Positions 8,382-17,498 are shown, counted from the stretch's first letter. The stretch: 64,000 nt of DNA from DATKNA01 sp963786765 (GCA_963786765.1 CAWBAJ010000019.1:186001-250000); one strand, 5' to 3'. A program made the numbers and translations. Notes: generated by a model not told the origin, from the letters alone.

Positions 8382-9980
8382 GTGCTCGACGTCCTGGACG
8401 GCCCCGCGTCGCGCCGCTGGGCGCGCTCGGCCCTCGCCGCGCTGGGAGATGCCCGCGAGGAGCTCGACGCCCTCAACGTCTATCCGGTGCCCGACGGCGA
8501 CACGGGCACCAACCTCTACCTCACGTTCGAGGCGGCCTGCTCGGCGGTCACGGCATTGCCTCGCGACACCGAGCTGCGCGCGGTGCTCGAGGCGTTCGCC
8601 AGGGGCGCCCTGCTCGGGGCGCGGGGCAACTCCGGGATCATCCTCGCGCAACTGCTGCGGGGCTGGGCCGACGTGCTCGCGGAGCACGAGGTCATGGACG
8701 GCGTCGCCGCCAAGCAAGCGATGCACCTCGCCGACCAGCAGGCATGGACTGCCGTCGCTGCGCCCGTCGAGGGCACCATCCTGTCGGTCAGCCGGGCCGC
8801 GGCGCGGGCCGCGGCGCAAGTGCCGGGGGACGGGCTGCCGGCCGTCGTGACGGCAGCCGTGGTCGCAGCCCGCGAGGCCCTCGCCCGCACGCCCGAGCAA
8901 CTGCCCGCCCTGCGCCGCGCCGGGGTCGTCGACGCCGGCGGCTGCGGCTTCGTCGTCCTGCTCGAGACCCTGGAGGGCTTCCTCGCGGGCGATGCGTACC
9001 GTCCCCGCCGAGGGCGGCCTCCTGCCCTCCCCGTGGTCGACCTGACGCACTGCGACGACCTCGACGCCGACGGCCCGGCGTACGAGGTGATGTACCTGCT
9101 GGAGGCGCCGGAGGAACGTGTCGGGACGCTGCGCTCGGCCCTCTCCGCTCTGGGCGACTCCCTCGTGGTCGTGGGCGGAGGCGGGCTGTGGCACGTGCAC
9201 GTCCACGTGGACGACCCCGGCGCAGCCGTCGAGCGCGCGCTCGACATCGGCCGGCCACGTCGGATCCGGGTCGCCCACTTCGCGGAGCAGATCGCGCGGC
9301 GCAGCGCCCGGCCGCGCACGGGGGTCGGTCTCGTGGCGTGCGCCGCCGGCCCCGGCCTGGCCACGCTCTTCGAGGAGTCGGGGGCAGTCGTCGTCCGCAC
9401 GGCGCCCGGCCGACGCCCCTCCACGGGGGAGATCCTGGACGCCGTGCGGTGCACCGCTGCGCCGTTCGTCGTGGTGCTGCCCAACGACGGTGACACCGTC
9501 GCGGTCGCGCGGGCCGCCGCCGGAGCCGCTCGTGACGAGGGCATCCGCGTCGCCGTCCTGCCGACGCGTGCCCAGGTGCAGGGGCTGGCCGCCGCCGCGG
9601 TGCACGATCCCACCCATGCCGCGGACGCCGACGTCGTCGCGATGAGCGCAGCAGCCGGGGCCGCTCGGGATGGGGCGGTGACCGTCGCCGTCCGCGAGGC
9701 CATCACCACCGCCGGGCTCTGCCGGCCCGGTGATGCGCTCGGCGTCGTCCAGGGCGACTTCGCGGTGGTGGGGTCGGACCTGGCCGCCGTGGCCGTCGAG
9801 GTCGTCGACCGGCTACTCGCCACCGGCGGCGAGCTGGTGACCCTGGTGCGTGGCGCCGATGGCGACGACGCTCTCGTCGCGGCCGTCACTGGGCACCTTC
9901 GCCGGACGCGGCGTGATCTCGAGGTCGCCGTCCTGGACGGCGGCCAGGAGCGCTACCCGCTGCTGATGGGGGTGGAATGA
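8382..9980 (+). CDS. DAK2/DegV-like protein (fatty-acid kinase FakA / YloV type)
   Basis: About 532 residues, intact. The N-terminal DhaL/DAK2 domain (residues 1-200) shows LNVYPVPDGDTGTNLYLTF, the ADP/Mg-binding signature, then GARGNSGIILAQLLRGWADV and VDAGGCGFVVLLETLEGFL. The middle domain has YEVMYLLEAPEERVG and GDSLVVVGGGGLWHVHVHVD; the C-terminal part resembles the YloV C-domain. In Firmicutes such proteins phosphorylate acyl groups bound to DegV-type FakB proteins; in actinobacteria the substrate is unproven. The start is GTG 8382, served by GGAGGAGG at 8368-8375; an upstream ATG at 8358 is less well placed. Its stop overlaps the recG start (ATGA at 9977-9980), and the pairing with recG is conserved in Gram-positives. 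Confidence 0.85.
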   Translation: MLDVLDGPASRRWARSALAALGDAREELDALNVYPVPDGDTGTNLYLTFEAACSAVTALPRDTELRAVLEAFARGALLGARGNSGIILAQLLRGWADVLAEHEVMDGVAAKQAMHLADQQAWTAVAAPVEGTILSVSRAAARAAAQVPGDGLPAVVTAAVVAAREALARTPEQLPALRRAGVVDAGGCGFVVLLETLEGFLAGDAYRPRRGRPPALPVVDLTHCDDLDADGPAYEVMYLLEAPEERVGTLRSALSALGDSLVVVGGGGLWHVHVHVDDPGAAVERALDIGRPRRIRVAHFAEQIARRSARPRTGVGLVACAAGPGLATLFEESGAVVVRTAPGRRPSTGEILDAVRCTAAPFVVVLPNDGDTVAVARAAAGAARDEGIRVAVLPTRAQVQGLAAAAVHDPTHAADADVVAMSAAAGAARDGAVTVAVREAITTAGLCRPGDALGVVQGDFAVVGSDLAAVAVEVVDRLLATGGELVTLVRGADGDDALVAAVTGHLRRTRRDLEVAVLDGGQERYPLLMGVE

Positions 9981-12161
9981 CGACGGGCAGCTGGCTGGAC
10001 GAGCCGCTCAAGCGCAGCGTCGACGCACGGACCCTGAAAGGGCTCGAGCAGCTCGGCCTCGCCACCGTGCGTGATCTGCTCTGGCACTTCCCCCGGCGGT
10101 ACATCGACCTGGGGGACCTGACGCCGCTGACCGACCTGACGATCGGCGAGCAGGTGACGTTCGTGGGTCTCGTCGTGAAGACCTCGCTCTTCACGGCGAA
10201 GCGCACCGGCACCCAGATCTACAAGGTGACCGTCGACGACGGCGCGACGCAGCACGACATCACGTTCTTCAACCCCCGCAAGCTCATCCACACCCTGCAC
10301 GAGGGCACCCGCGCGGTCTTCAGCTGTGAAGTGGGCGAATTCAACAGGAAGCCGCAGCTGACGCACCCCGACTTCTTCCCGCTCGGGTCGCGCGACGAGG
10401 CGGAGGAGTTCGCCAGATCGCCCTACCCGGTGTACCCGCTGACCAAGGGCCTGAAGAACCACGTCGTCGTCAACGCGGTGCGGATCTTCCTCGACGTGCT
10501 GCCCGAGCTTCCCGACCCGATCCCGCACGACGTCCGGTCGCGGCGGGGCGTGCTGGGCCTGGTCCCCGCTCTGCGTGCCATCCACCGGCCCCGCGAGGAC
10601 GCGGACTGGCAGCAGGCGCGTCGCAGGTTCCGGTTCGAGGAGGCGTTGGTCCTGCAGGTGGCCCTGGCCCAGCGGCGGGCGGCCGACCGGCTCGTCACCG
10701 CCACGCCGAGACGTCCGATGGCCGGCGGCCTGCTCGAGTCCTTCGACGCGCAGCTGCCGTTCGAGCTGACCGGCGGCCAGCGACAGGTCGCAGCGCAGAT
10801 CGCAGAGGACATGGCCCGGGACTGGCCGATGCAGCGGCTCCTGCAGGGCGAGGTCGGCTCGGGCAAGACCGTCGTCGCGCTGCGCGCCATGCTGTCCGTG
10901 GTCGACGCCGGCGCGCAGGCAGCTCTGCTCGCGCCCACCGAGGTGCTCGCGGCTCAGCACCACCGGTCGATCTCGGCGCTCCTCGGTCCGCTGGCCGAGG
11001 CGGGCATGCTCGGTGGCGCCGACAACGCGACCGAGGTCGTGCTCCTCACCGGCTCGCAGTCCACGGCCACTCGGCGCAAGGCCCTGTTGGACGTCGTCAG
11101 CGGCGACGCCGGGATCGTCGTCGGCACTCACGCGTTGCTGCAGGACAAGGTGGCGTTCCACGACCTCGGTCTCGTGGTCGTCGACGAGCAGCACCGGTTC
11201 GGGGTCGAGCAGCGGGACGCCCTGCGCGAGAAGGGCACGGTGGCGCCGCACGTCCTCGTGATGACCGCGACCCCGATCCCGCGCACCGTGGCCATGACCG
11301 TCTTCGGCGACCTGGAGACCTCCACGCTGCGCGAGCTGCCGAAGGGGCGGACCCCGATCGCGACGCACCTCGTGCCGCTGATCAAGCAGCCCACGTGGCA
11401 GGACCGCATCTGGCAGCGCATCCGCGAGGAGGCGGCGGCGGGCCACCAGGTGTTCGTGGTCTGTCCCCGGATCGGCGACGGTCCCGAGACGGACGAGCCG
11501 GACGTGGACTCCGGCGCCTCGCCGGAGACGGACGATGCACGGCCGCCGTCGCGTGCTGTGGTCGAGGTCCTCGAGGAGCTCCGCGGGCGGCCGGAGCTCG
11601 AGGGCCTGCGCATCGAGCCGCTGCACGGCCGGATTCCGGTGGAGGAGCGGGAGTCGACGATGCAGGCGTTCGCCGCCGGGGACGTCGACGTACTGGTCGC
11701 CACCACCGTCGTCGAGGTCGGCGTCGACGTGCCGAACGCCACCCTCATGGTCATCCTCGACGCCGATCGCTTCGGCATCTCCCAGCTGCACCAGCTCCGC
11801 GGTCGCGTCGGGCGGGGCAGCGCCGCCTCGCTCTGCCTGCTCGTGACCCGGGTCGAGGACGGGACCCCCGCGTACGAGAGGCTCGCCGCAGTCGCGGCCA
11901 CCCTGGACGGCTTCGAGCTCGCCGGCGTCGACCTCGAGCAGCGGCGGGAGGGCGACGTCCTCGGCAAGGCGCAGTCAGGTGGCCGGTCTTCGCTGAAGCT
12001 GCTGCGGGTGCTGCGGGACGAGGATGCTCATCGACGCGGCGCGGCACGACGCGATGGCGCTGGTGGCGCAGGACCCCGAGGTCGAAGGTTCACCGGGCCT
12101 GCGCGCTGCTCTCGACGAGCTGCTCGAGGAGGGCAAGGACGCCTTCCTCGAACGCACCTGA
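9977..12161 (+). CDS. recG: ATP-dependent DNA helicase RecG (one 3' frameshift)
   Basis: Branch-migration helicase that remodels stalled forks and Holliday junctions. N-terminal wedge domain: LGLATVRDLLWHFPRRYID and an OB-fold stretch. Helicase motifs: Walker A LLQGEVGSGKTVVALRAM (~residue 295), LLAPTEVLAAQHH, the Walker B/DEAH-type box VVVDEQHRFGVEQRDAL, VLVMTATPIPRTVAMTVFGD, FVVCPRI, LHGRIPVEERESTMQAF, VATTVVEVGVDVPNATLMV and QLRGRVGRG. A one-base loss near 12025 shifts the last 45 codons; in the other frame these read LIDAARHDAMALVAQDPEVE to EEGKDAFLERT with TGA at 12159-12161. About 727 residues. Translationally coupled to the DAK2 gene (ATGA overlap). Confidence 0.95.
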
Positions 12162-12171
12162 GCCCGGCGGC

Positions 12172-12249
12172 CGAGATCATGCTCGCGAGCCGACCGGCTC
12201 GGTGATCGACAGGGGGCCTTGGCGCGGACGTCTGGCGAGCATGATCTTG
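12172..12249. repeat. palindromic 77-80 bp element (GATCATGCTC family), copy A
   Basis: Terminal inverted repeats GATCATGCTCGC (12175-12186) and GCGAGCATGATC (12235-12246) enclose about 48 bases that contain GTGATCGACA followed by a GGGGCC stretch. The same layout and internal motif recur at 13417-13496 and 53257-53333 (reverse orientation), and in degraded form at 53357-53449. It lies 10 bases after the recG stop and 8 bases past the stop of the minus-strand AbiEi-like gene. Confidence 0.88.
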
Positions 12250-12256
12250 CAGATCA

Positions 12257-13231
12257 TCACAGGAGACGGATCGATCCCTCGAAGGGCAGGGCGGCCGCCA
12301 CTGACAGCTGCGTGGTGATGTAGGCGGCGAGTGCGACCGCCCGCACAGGCACGAGGACGTCGCGCGCCTCCCAGCGCACCACGAGCAGGCCCGTTCGACG
12401 CAGCCGCATCTCCCGGGTCCGCTCCTCGTGCAGAACCGACTCGTAGTCCTCGAGCGACGCGGATCCCGCGTTCCAGGGCCCTCATGCGGTACTTCGCCCG
12501 CCCGTCGGCCTCGCCGAGCAGGCCCTCGTGCCACCAGCAGTCGCCCCTGCCGATCAGCAGGCCCGCCGGGTCGGCGACCTCGACCTGCCACTGCGGTGAC
12601 GGCAGTCCCTGCTCGTCGAACGTCCAGGCCGACCAGGACTCGAGGGGCGACTCCCGCCGGCCGTCGGCGAGCGCCACGACGCGACGCGCCCGCGGCGCGC
12701 CCGGCCAGCCCTTGGCGCGAGCCACGGCCCTGGCCAGTGCCGCCGGCGTGACACGACCAGAGGCGAGTGCCGCATCCGCGATGGCGAGGGCGTCCCGCGG
12801 GGGCAGCGTCCGGGCGCAGTCCACGACCGTGCGGGCGGGCGACGTGACGAGGAGACGCCCGGACCCGACGTACTCGTCGGCGTCCGAGCGGCGCCACGAG
12901 GATCCGCACGGTGCCGGCTCGGGTCGGGCCTCGCGGTGGCCGTGAAGCTCATCGCGCCCCATCCGCCGAGCGGCGAGGGCCACTGCCAGGCGCGAGCGGC
13001 GTGGGCATGGCTGAGCACCAAGTCGCGACGATGTTCCGCCGCGTGAGCGACGAGCTCTGCGTGCCACCGGCGTTGCTCGTCGAGGCCCTTTCCGGACGAG
13101 AACCAGCCGTGCCGCAGCTTCGTCCACGACCCCGACTGCAGACGCCGTGAGACCTGGCCGTTGGTCAGCCCTGCGGCCGCGGCCTCCGCGCGACTGAAGG
13201 CGGGAGGGAGATCGGGGTCTGGGCGGGACAC
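12257..13231 (-). CDS. AbiEi-antitoxin-like / DUF559-type protein (frameshifted)
   Basis: About 324 residues over three frames. The N-terminus (GTG 13231) gives PPAFSRAEAAAAGLTNGQVS and LQSGSWTKLRHGWF, the winged-helix start seen in AbiEi-type antitoxins. The middle frame has LLVTSPARTVVDCARTL, DALAIADAALASGRVTPAAL and ESPLESWSAWTFDEQGLP with WQVEVADPAGLLIGRGDC, resembling the DUF559 (Vsr-like nuclease fold) C-domain. The last frame ends YITTQLSVAAALPFEGSIRL. No AbiEii-type partner lies beside it, so function as a classical toxin-antitoxin is doubtful. It separates recG from rsmD, neighbours in many actinobacteria, and is bracketed by two palindromic elements. Family call from motifs only. 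Confidence 0.6.
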
Positions 13232-13283
13232 GGTGCGAGCGTCGGCGAGGAGCGCATGCCGAAGCAGCGCTCCAGGCGGAGGC

Positions 13284-13319
13284 TGTGGACAACGGGACGG
13301 TGCGGCCCGGTGTGGACGA
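13284..13319. repeat. paired TNGTCCACA boxes upstream of the AbiEi-like gene
   Basis: On the minus strand TCGTCCACA (13319-13311) and TTGTCCACA (13292-13284) are 27 bases apart. The second is an exact match to the actinobacterial DnaA-box wording. A near-copy of the whole arrangement, including the shared CCGTCCCGT before the second box, occurs at 47585-47621. It sits about 50 bases upstream of the AbiEi-like start, so a regulatory role is possible. Confidence 0.6.
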
Positions 13320-13416
13320 CGAGCGCACGGCTGGTTCCGTCAACGGCCCGCGGCCGTGGTGCGCCACCGCGCCGCGTCCGGCTGCCTCGGCATCGTCCCC
13401 GCCGCGGTCCGTAGCG

Positions 13417-13496
13417 CAAGATCATGCTCACGAGCTGCCCGGGTCCAGGGATCGAAAACGGCCTCGCTGCCCGGTCGACTCGCGAGCATGATCTTG
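13417..13496. repeat. palindromic 77-80 bp element (GATCATGCTC family), copy B
   Basis: 18-bp terminal inverted repeats CAAGATCATGCTCACGAG (13417-13434) and CTCGCGAGCATGATCTTG (13479-13496), with one mismatch between arms. The interior carries GGGATCGAAAACGGCC, matching the GTGATCGACAACGGCC core of the copy at 53257-53333. It lies about 50 bases before rsmD. Together with copy A it frames the AbiEi-like gene; both copies have the same orientation. Apart from this element and the paired boxes at 13284-13319, nothing else is recognisable in 13232-13549. Confidence 0.92.
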
Positions 13497-13549
13497 TAGG
13501 GGGCCGGCGCGGCAGGCGGCCGCGCCGACCGCTGCGGGACGATGGCGCC

Positions 13550-14114
13550 GTGACGAGGATCATCGCGGGCGTCGCGCGGGGGCGCCGGCTCGAGACCCCG
13601 CGAGGCGCGGCCACCCGGCCGACCAGCGACCGCGTCCGCGAGGCGCTCTTCGGCTCCCTCGACGCCCGCGGCGTGCTCGACGGCGCCGTCGTCCTCGACC
13701 TCTTCGCCGGCTCCGGCGCCCTCGGGCTCGAGGCTGCCAGCCGGGGCGCCGAGGAGGTCGTCCTCGTCGACTCCGCCCGCGAGGCCGTCGCCGTGGCCCG
13801 CCGCAACGCCGCGGCGCTCGGGCTGGCCGGCGTCCGGGTGGTGCAGGCGCCGGTGCTGCGCTGGCTGGCCGGGCCCGGCGTGCCCGGCGGCGGACCTCGT
13901 CCTGCTCGACCCGCCCTACGGCGCTCGACGAGGACGCGCTGGCCGGCGGTGCTCGCGGGCCGTGGACGGCGGCCTCGCGCCCGGCGCCCTCGTCGTGGCC
14001 GAGCGCGACGGGCGAAGCCCCGAGCCGGCGTGGCCGAAGGGCTGGGAGCCGGAGGGAGCGCGCCGCTACGGCGACACGGTGCTCTGGACGGCCGCTGCTA
14101 GGTTGCGCCCGTGA
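13550..14114 (+). CDS. rsmD: 16S rRNA (guanine(966)-N(2))-methyltransferase (frameshifted)
   Basis: SAM-dependent enzyme that methylates G966 of 16S rRNA on the small-subunit precursor. The GTG at 13550 gives TRIIAGVARGRRLETPRGAA and TRPTSDRVREALFGSL, the family's N-terminal signature. VVLDLFAGSGALGLEAASRG is the SAM-binding GxGxxG motif and EEVVLVDSAREA the acidic loop. One or more indels near 13890-13930 break the frame; the catalytic DPPYG motif is found across the break (LVLLDPPYG), followed by LAPGALVVAERDGRSPEPAW and RYGDTVLWTAAA. The best stop, TGA at 14112-14114, overlaps the coaD GTG, so the two are translationally coupled, as is usual in this rsmD-coaD pair. Confidence 0.92.
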
Positions 14115-14694
14115 GCCACCTCGCTGTCTGCCCCGGCAGCTTCGACCCCGTGACGAACGGGCACGTGGATGTGGTCCGGCGGGCGGCGCGGCGCTGTTCG
14201 ACGAGGTCGTCGTCGCGGTGCTCGGCAACCCCGCGAAGAGCGGCCTGTTCCCGCTCGACGAACGCGTCGAGCTGCTGCGGGCGGCCGTCGACGGCATCGA
14301 CGGCATGCGGGTGGAGTCCGTGGCCGGGGGGCTGCTCGTCGACTACTGCCGGTCGGTCGGCGCGTCCGCGATCGTCAAGGGACTGCGGTCGGGCAACGAC
14401 TTCGCCTACGAGCTGCCCATGGCGCTGATGAACCGGCATCTCACCGGCATCGAGACGGTGTTCATCCCCGGGGACCCGCGCTTCGAGCACGTCTCGAGCT
14501 CCCTGGTCAAGGAGGTGGCGGGCCATGGCGGCGACGTCACCGGCCTCGTCCCCGACGCCGTGCTGCCCCGGCTGCTCGCCCGGCTCGGCTGCGGTCGAGC
14601 GGAGAGAGGGCGGCCGGTTTGGGCGCGGGCAGCGGCCTGCAGTAATCTCTCCTTTGGCCTCGTCGCGGTTCGCGGCGGCGCCGTCGCCCGCTAG
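14111..14694 (+). CDS. coaD: phosphopantetheine adenylyltransferase (frameshifted)
   Basis: Transfers AMP to 4'-phosphopantetheine in coenzyme A synthesis. The GTG at 14111 gives SHLAVCPGSFDPVTNGHVDV, the nucleotidyltransferase GSFDPxTxGH motif. A one-base loss near 14190 shifts the frame into VLGNPAKSGLFPLDERVELL, DYCRSVGASAIVKGLRSGND (the RG-x-R-x-x-x-D loop), FAYELPMALMNRHL, ETVFIPGDPRFEHVSSSLVK and EVAGHGGDVTGLVP. The family normally ends around the LPRLLARL segment; here the frame runs about 35 residues further to 14694, which may mean that a stop was lost. The gene is essential, so the frameshift is most likely an assembly error. Confidence 0.93.
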
Positions 14695-14710
14695 GCCGCA
14701 TCGAGGAGTC

Positions 14711-15291
14711 ATGATCCGCCTGGACCCCCGGTCCCCGCTCGTCGTCGACACGCGAGAGCTGGGGCGCCGTCCGGGGACCATGCGGAAAGCTGCACCGAAC
14801 GATCGCGGCCCCGGCGGGCCTCGGCACCGACGTGATCCGGCATCCCCGAGGGCTCCGACCTCGAGCTCGACCTGCGGCTCGAGGCGGTGATGGAGGGGAT
14901 CCTCGTCTCCGGCACCATCCGTGGCCGTACGGAAGGCGAGTGCGTGCGCTGCCTGGACCCGGTCGAGGACGAGATCGAGACCGACGTCCAGGAGCTGTTC
15001 GTCTACCCCGGGCGCACGCCCGAGGGTGAGGACGAGGACGAGTTGCGCGAGCTGGTGGACGAGATGATCGACCTCGAGCCCGTGCTGTACGACACGCTGG
15101 TGCCGGCCCTGCCGTTCCAGCCGGTGTGCCGGGACGACTGCCCGGGCCTGTGCTCCGAGTGCGGGGCACGGCTCGCGGACGCCCCGGGACACACGCACGA
15201 GAGCGCGGACCCCCGCTGGGACGCGCTGCAGGAACTGCTGACACAGAACGAGCACGGCCCCGGCGCCGAGCCCGAACCCAAGGAGAGCTGA
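14711..15291 (+). CDS. DUF177 / YceD family protein (one frameshift)
   Basis: Conserved protein almost always encoded just before rpmF, thought to be linked to 23S rRNA or ribosome maturation; its biochemical role is not settled. The ATG at 14711 gives RLDPRSPLVVDTRELGRRPG, then the frame breaks near 14785. The second frame reads GSDLELDLRLEAVMEGILVS, GTIRGRTEGECVRCLDPVED, an acidic ELFVYPGRTPEGEDEDEL run and ALPFQPVCRDDCPGLCSECG. The four Cys (CVRC and the CRDDCPGLCSECG cluster) are the family hallmark and may bind metal. Ends 2 bases before the rpmF start, which implies one operon. Confidence 0.88.
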
Positions 15292-15293
15292 CC

Positions 15294-15497
15294 GTGGCCG
15301 TCCCCAAGCGGAAGATGTCCCGCAGCAACACGCGGTCCCGCCGCTCCCAGTGGAAGGCGACGGCGGCCACCCTGACGACCCGGGTCGAGGGCGGTCAGGT
15401 CACCTACTCGCGGCCGCACCAGGCGCGCGTCGTCACCGACTCCGCCGGCACCCCGCTGTACCTGGAGTACAAGGGCCGCAAGGTCAAGGACCTCTGA
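15294..15497 (+). CDS. rpmF: 50S ribosomal protein L32
   Basis: A 67-residue large-subunit protein starting at GTG, with an AAGGAGAG ribosome site about 6 bases upstream that overlaps the end of the DUF177 gene. AVPKRKMSRSNTRSRRSQWK is the diagnostic N-terminus, and QWKATAATLTTR with LYLEYKGRKVKDL completes it. The paired CxxC motifs of zinc-binding L32 are absent, so this is the Cys-free form. The order DUF177-rpmF-rnc-mutM is conserved in actinobacteria. Confidence 0.96.
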   Translation: MAVPKRKMSRSNTRSRRSQWKATAATLTTRVEGGQVTYSRPHQARVVTDSAGTPLYLEYKGRKVKDL

Positions 15498-15517
15498 GCG
15501 CTCCTGACGGCACCGCT

Positions 15518-16310
15518 GTGGCGTCACCTCTGCGGGATCGAACGGGCGGCACGATCCCGGCGAGCTGCTCGACGCGCTCGGCGTCAAGATCGCGCCCGAG
15601 CCTGCTCGAGCGTGCCCTGACGCACCGGTCGTTCGCGTACGAGAACGGCAACCTGCCGACGAACGAGCGGCTGGAGTTCCTCGGTGACGCCGTCCTGAGC
15701 CTCGTCGTCACCGACGCCCTCTACCACCGCCACCCCGACCTGGCCGAGGGCCGCCTGGCCAAGCTCCGGGCGGCCGTCGTCAACATGCGCGCGCTCGCGC
15801 ACGTCGCCCGCGCCCTCGGCGTCGGGGACCACGTCCTGCTCGGCAAGGGCGAGGAGGGACCGGGCGGGCCGCGACAAGTCCTCGATCCTCGCCGACACCC
15901 TCGAGGCGCTGATCGGCGCCGTCTACGTCGAGCACGGCATCGACGTCTCCAACGCCTTCGTGCACCGGCTGGTCGACCCGCTGATGGCGTCGTCCGCCGC
16001 GCTCGGCGCGGGCCTCGACTGGAAGACCAGCCTGCAGGAGCTCACCGCCGAGCTCGCCCTCGGCGTGCCCGAGTACCGGGTGCAGCGAGGAGGGCCCTGA
16101 CCACGCCAAGACGTTCCACGCGGACGTGCTGGTCCACGGGGAGGTCCCGGCGCCGGCAGCGGGCGCAGCAAGAAGGAGGCGGAGCAGGGCGCGGCGTCGC
16201 GGCCTTCACGGCGCTGCGCGAGAGCGACGCTGACGCGCCGTCGACGGCTCCGTGCTGCCGACGGCTCCCTCGACGGCTCCCTCGGCGGCGCTCCGGCCCT
16301 CGGGCCCTGA
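15518..16310 (+). CDS. rnc: ribonuclease III (frameshifted)
   Basis: Double-strand-specific endoribonuclease that processes rRNA precursors and some mRNAs. The first part, from a probable GTG at 15518, reads ELLDALGVKIAPE with a break near 15600. Then LLERALTHRSFAYENGNLPT and the catalytic signature NERLEFLGDAVLSLVVTDAL are clear. Another break near 15865 leads to RDKSSILADTLEALIGAVYV, which carries the second acidic metal-binding cluster. The dsRNA-binding domain is split again: DWKTSLQELTAELALGVPEY, then GPDHAKTFHADVLVHGEV and SKKEAEQGAA with AFTALRESDA. The tail ends at TGA 16308-16310 by context. At least three indels. The start is inferred by position only. Confidence 0.9.
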
Positions 16311-16313
16311 GGC

Positions 16314-17280
16314 GTGCCCGAGCTGCCCGAGGTCGAGGTGGTGCGCCGCGGCCTCGCCCGCTGGGTGACCGGCGCCCGGCTCGGCGACGTCGAGGTCCTT
16401 CACCCGCGCCCCGTCCGCCGGCACGAGGCCGGGCCCGAGGACTTCGCGGCCCGGCTTCGCGGCGCCGTCGTCACGGACGTCGTCCGGCGTGGCAAGTTCT
16501 GCTGGCTCGAGCTCGACAGCGGGGAGGCGCTGCTGGCGCACCTCGGCATGAGCGGCCAGGTGCTCCTGCGCCCCCCGGACGCCGACCGCGAGCGGCACCT
16601 GCGCGTGCGTCTCGCCCTCGACGGCGGCGCCCTCGACGCGCAGGCGAGGGGCGGGAGCTGCGGTTCGTCGACCAGCGGATGTTCGGGGGCCTCGCGGTCG
16701 TGCCGCTCGTGCCCACTCCGGACGGCGGCCCCGGCGGCCGGGGCGGTGCGGCATCGCCGCGACGCCGACGCCGACGCTGGTGCGACGTGTGGACGCCGTC
16801 CGGGCCCTGGCTGCCGCCCCAGGTGGCGCACATCGCCCGGGACCCGCTCGACCCGACGCTCGACGAGCGCGCCTCGTGCGCCCGCTGGCGGCTGCGCCGG
16901 ACCGGCGTCAAGAGGGCCCTGCTCGACCAGACGCTGATCTCCGGCGTGGGCAACATCTACGCGGACGAGGCGCTGTGGCGGGTGAAGCTGCACTACGCCC
17001 GCCCCACGGAGGCCATGACGGGGCCGGCCGTACGGCGGCTGCTCGGGGCGGTCCGCGAGGTGATGGGGAGGCCCTGCGGCAGGGCGGCACGAGCTTCGAC
17101 GCCCTCTACGTGAACGTGAACGGCGAGAGCGGGTACTTCGAGCGGTCGCTCGCCGTCTACGGCCAGGAGGGGCGCCCCTGCCCCCGCTGCGGGACCCCGG
17201 TGCGCCGCGACGCCTTCATGAACCGCTCGTCGTTCACCTGCCCCCGCTGCCAGCCGCGCCCGCGCGCCGGCCGCTGGTGA
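16314..17280 (+). CDS. mutM: formamidopyrimidine-DNA glycosylase (two frameshifts)
   Basis: Bifunctional glycosylase/AP lyase that removes 8-oxoguanine and related lesions. The GTG at 16314 gives PELPEVEVVRRGLARWV; after Met removal Pro1 and Glu2 are the catalytic residues. HLGMSGQVLLR follows in the same frame. A frame change near 16650 leads to ELRFVDQRMFGGLAVVPLVP, then ARDPLDPTL, GVKRALLDQTLISGVGNIYA and DEALWRVKLHYARPTE. A second change near 17070 leads to LRQGGTSFDALYVNVNGESG, then a zinc finger (CPRCGTPVRR, CPRCQPRP) just before TGA. The expected length and all key motifs are present once the frames are joined. Four bases after the inferred rnc stop. Confidence 0.94.
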
Positions 17281-17498
17281 GCGGTCCTGGCCCGCAGGAC
17301 GGCCGCGGGGATCCGTCCGTCCGCGTCGATCGGCGTCCAGGCCTCGCCCGGGCGCCACTGGGACCCGCAGCCCTGACAGGCGAAGAGCTCGCTGGGCGCG
17401 CGCCGCGTCCGCACCCAGCGGCACAGGCTCCGGCAGGGGTGAACCGCGAGCTCGTCGCCGTCCGTCGCCACCCCCAGGGTCCCAGAGACCACCCACAT
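17157..17498 (-). CDS. small zinc-ribbon-like hypothetical protein
   Basis: The ATG at 17498 starts WVVSGTLGVATDGDELAVHP, then CRSLCRWVRTRRAPSELFAC, QGCGSQWRPGEAWTPIDADG and RIPAAVLRART. The C-x3-C and CQGC pairs look like a zinc ribbon, and short actinobacterial proteins with this wording occur near mutM, so I think it is real. The frame then runs on to 17157, antisense to the mutM 3' end, with composition that no longer looks coding. The natural stop is probably near 17280 and was lost to an indel. Function unknown. Divergent from the acylphosphatase gene. Confidence 0.45.
   Translation of the reverse strand: MWVVSGTLGVATDGDELAVHPCRSLCRWVRTRRAPSELFACQGCGSQWRPGEAWTPIDADGRIPAAVLRARTAHQRPARGRGWQRGQVNDERFMKASRRTGVPQRGQGRPSWP

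Noticed and set aside
13284..13319. Replication origin indicated by DnaA-like boxes
   Set aside because: Two boxes only, no AT-rich unwinding region, and no dnaA, dnaN or gyrB nearby.
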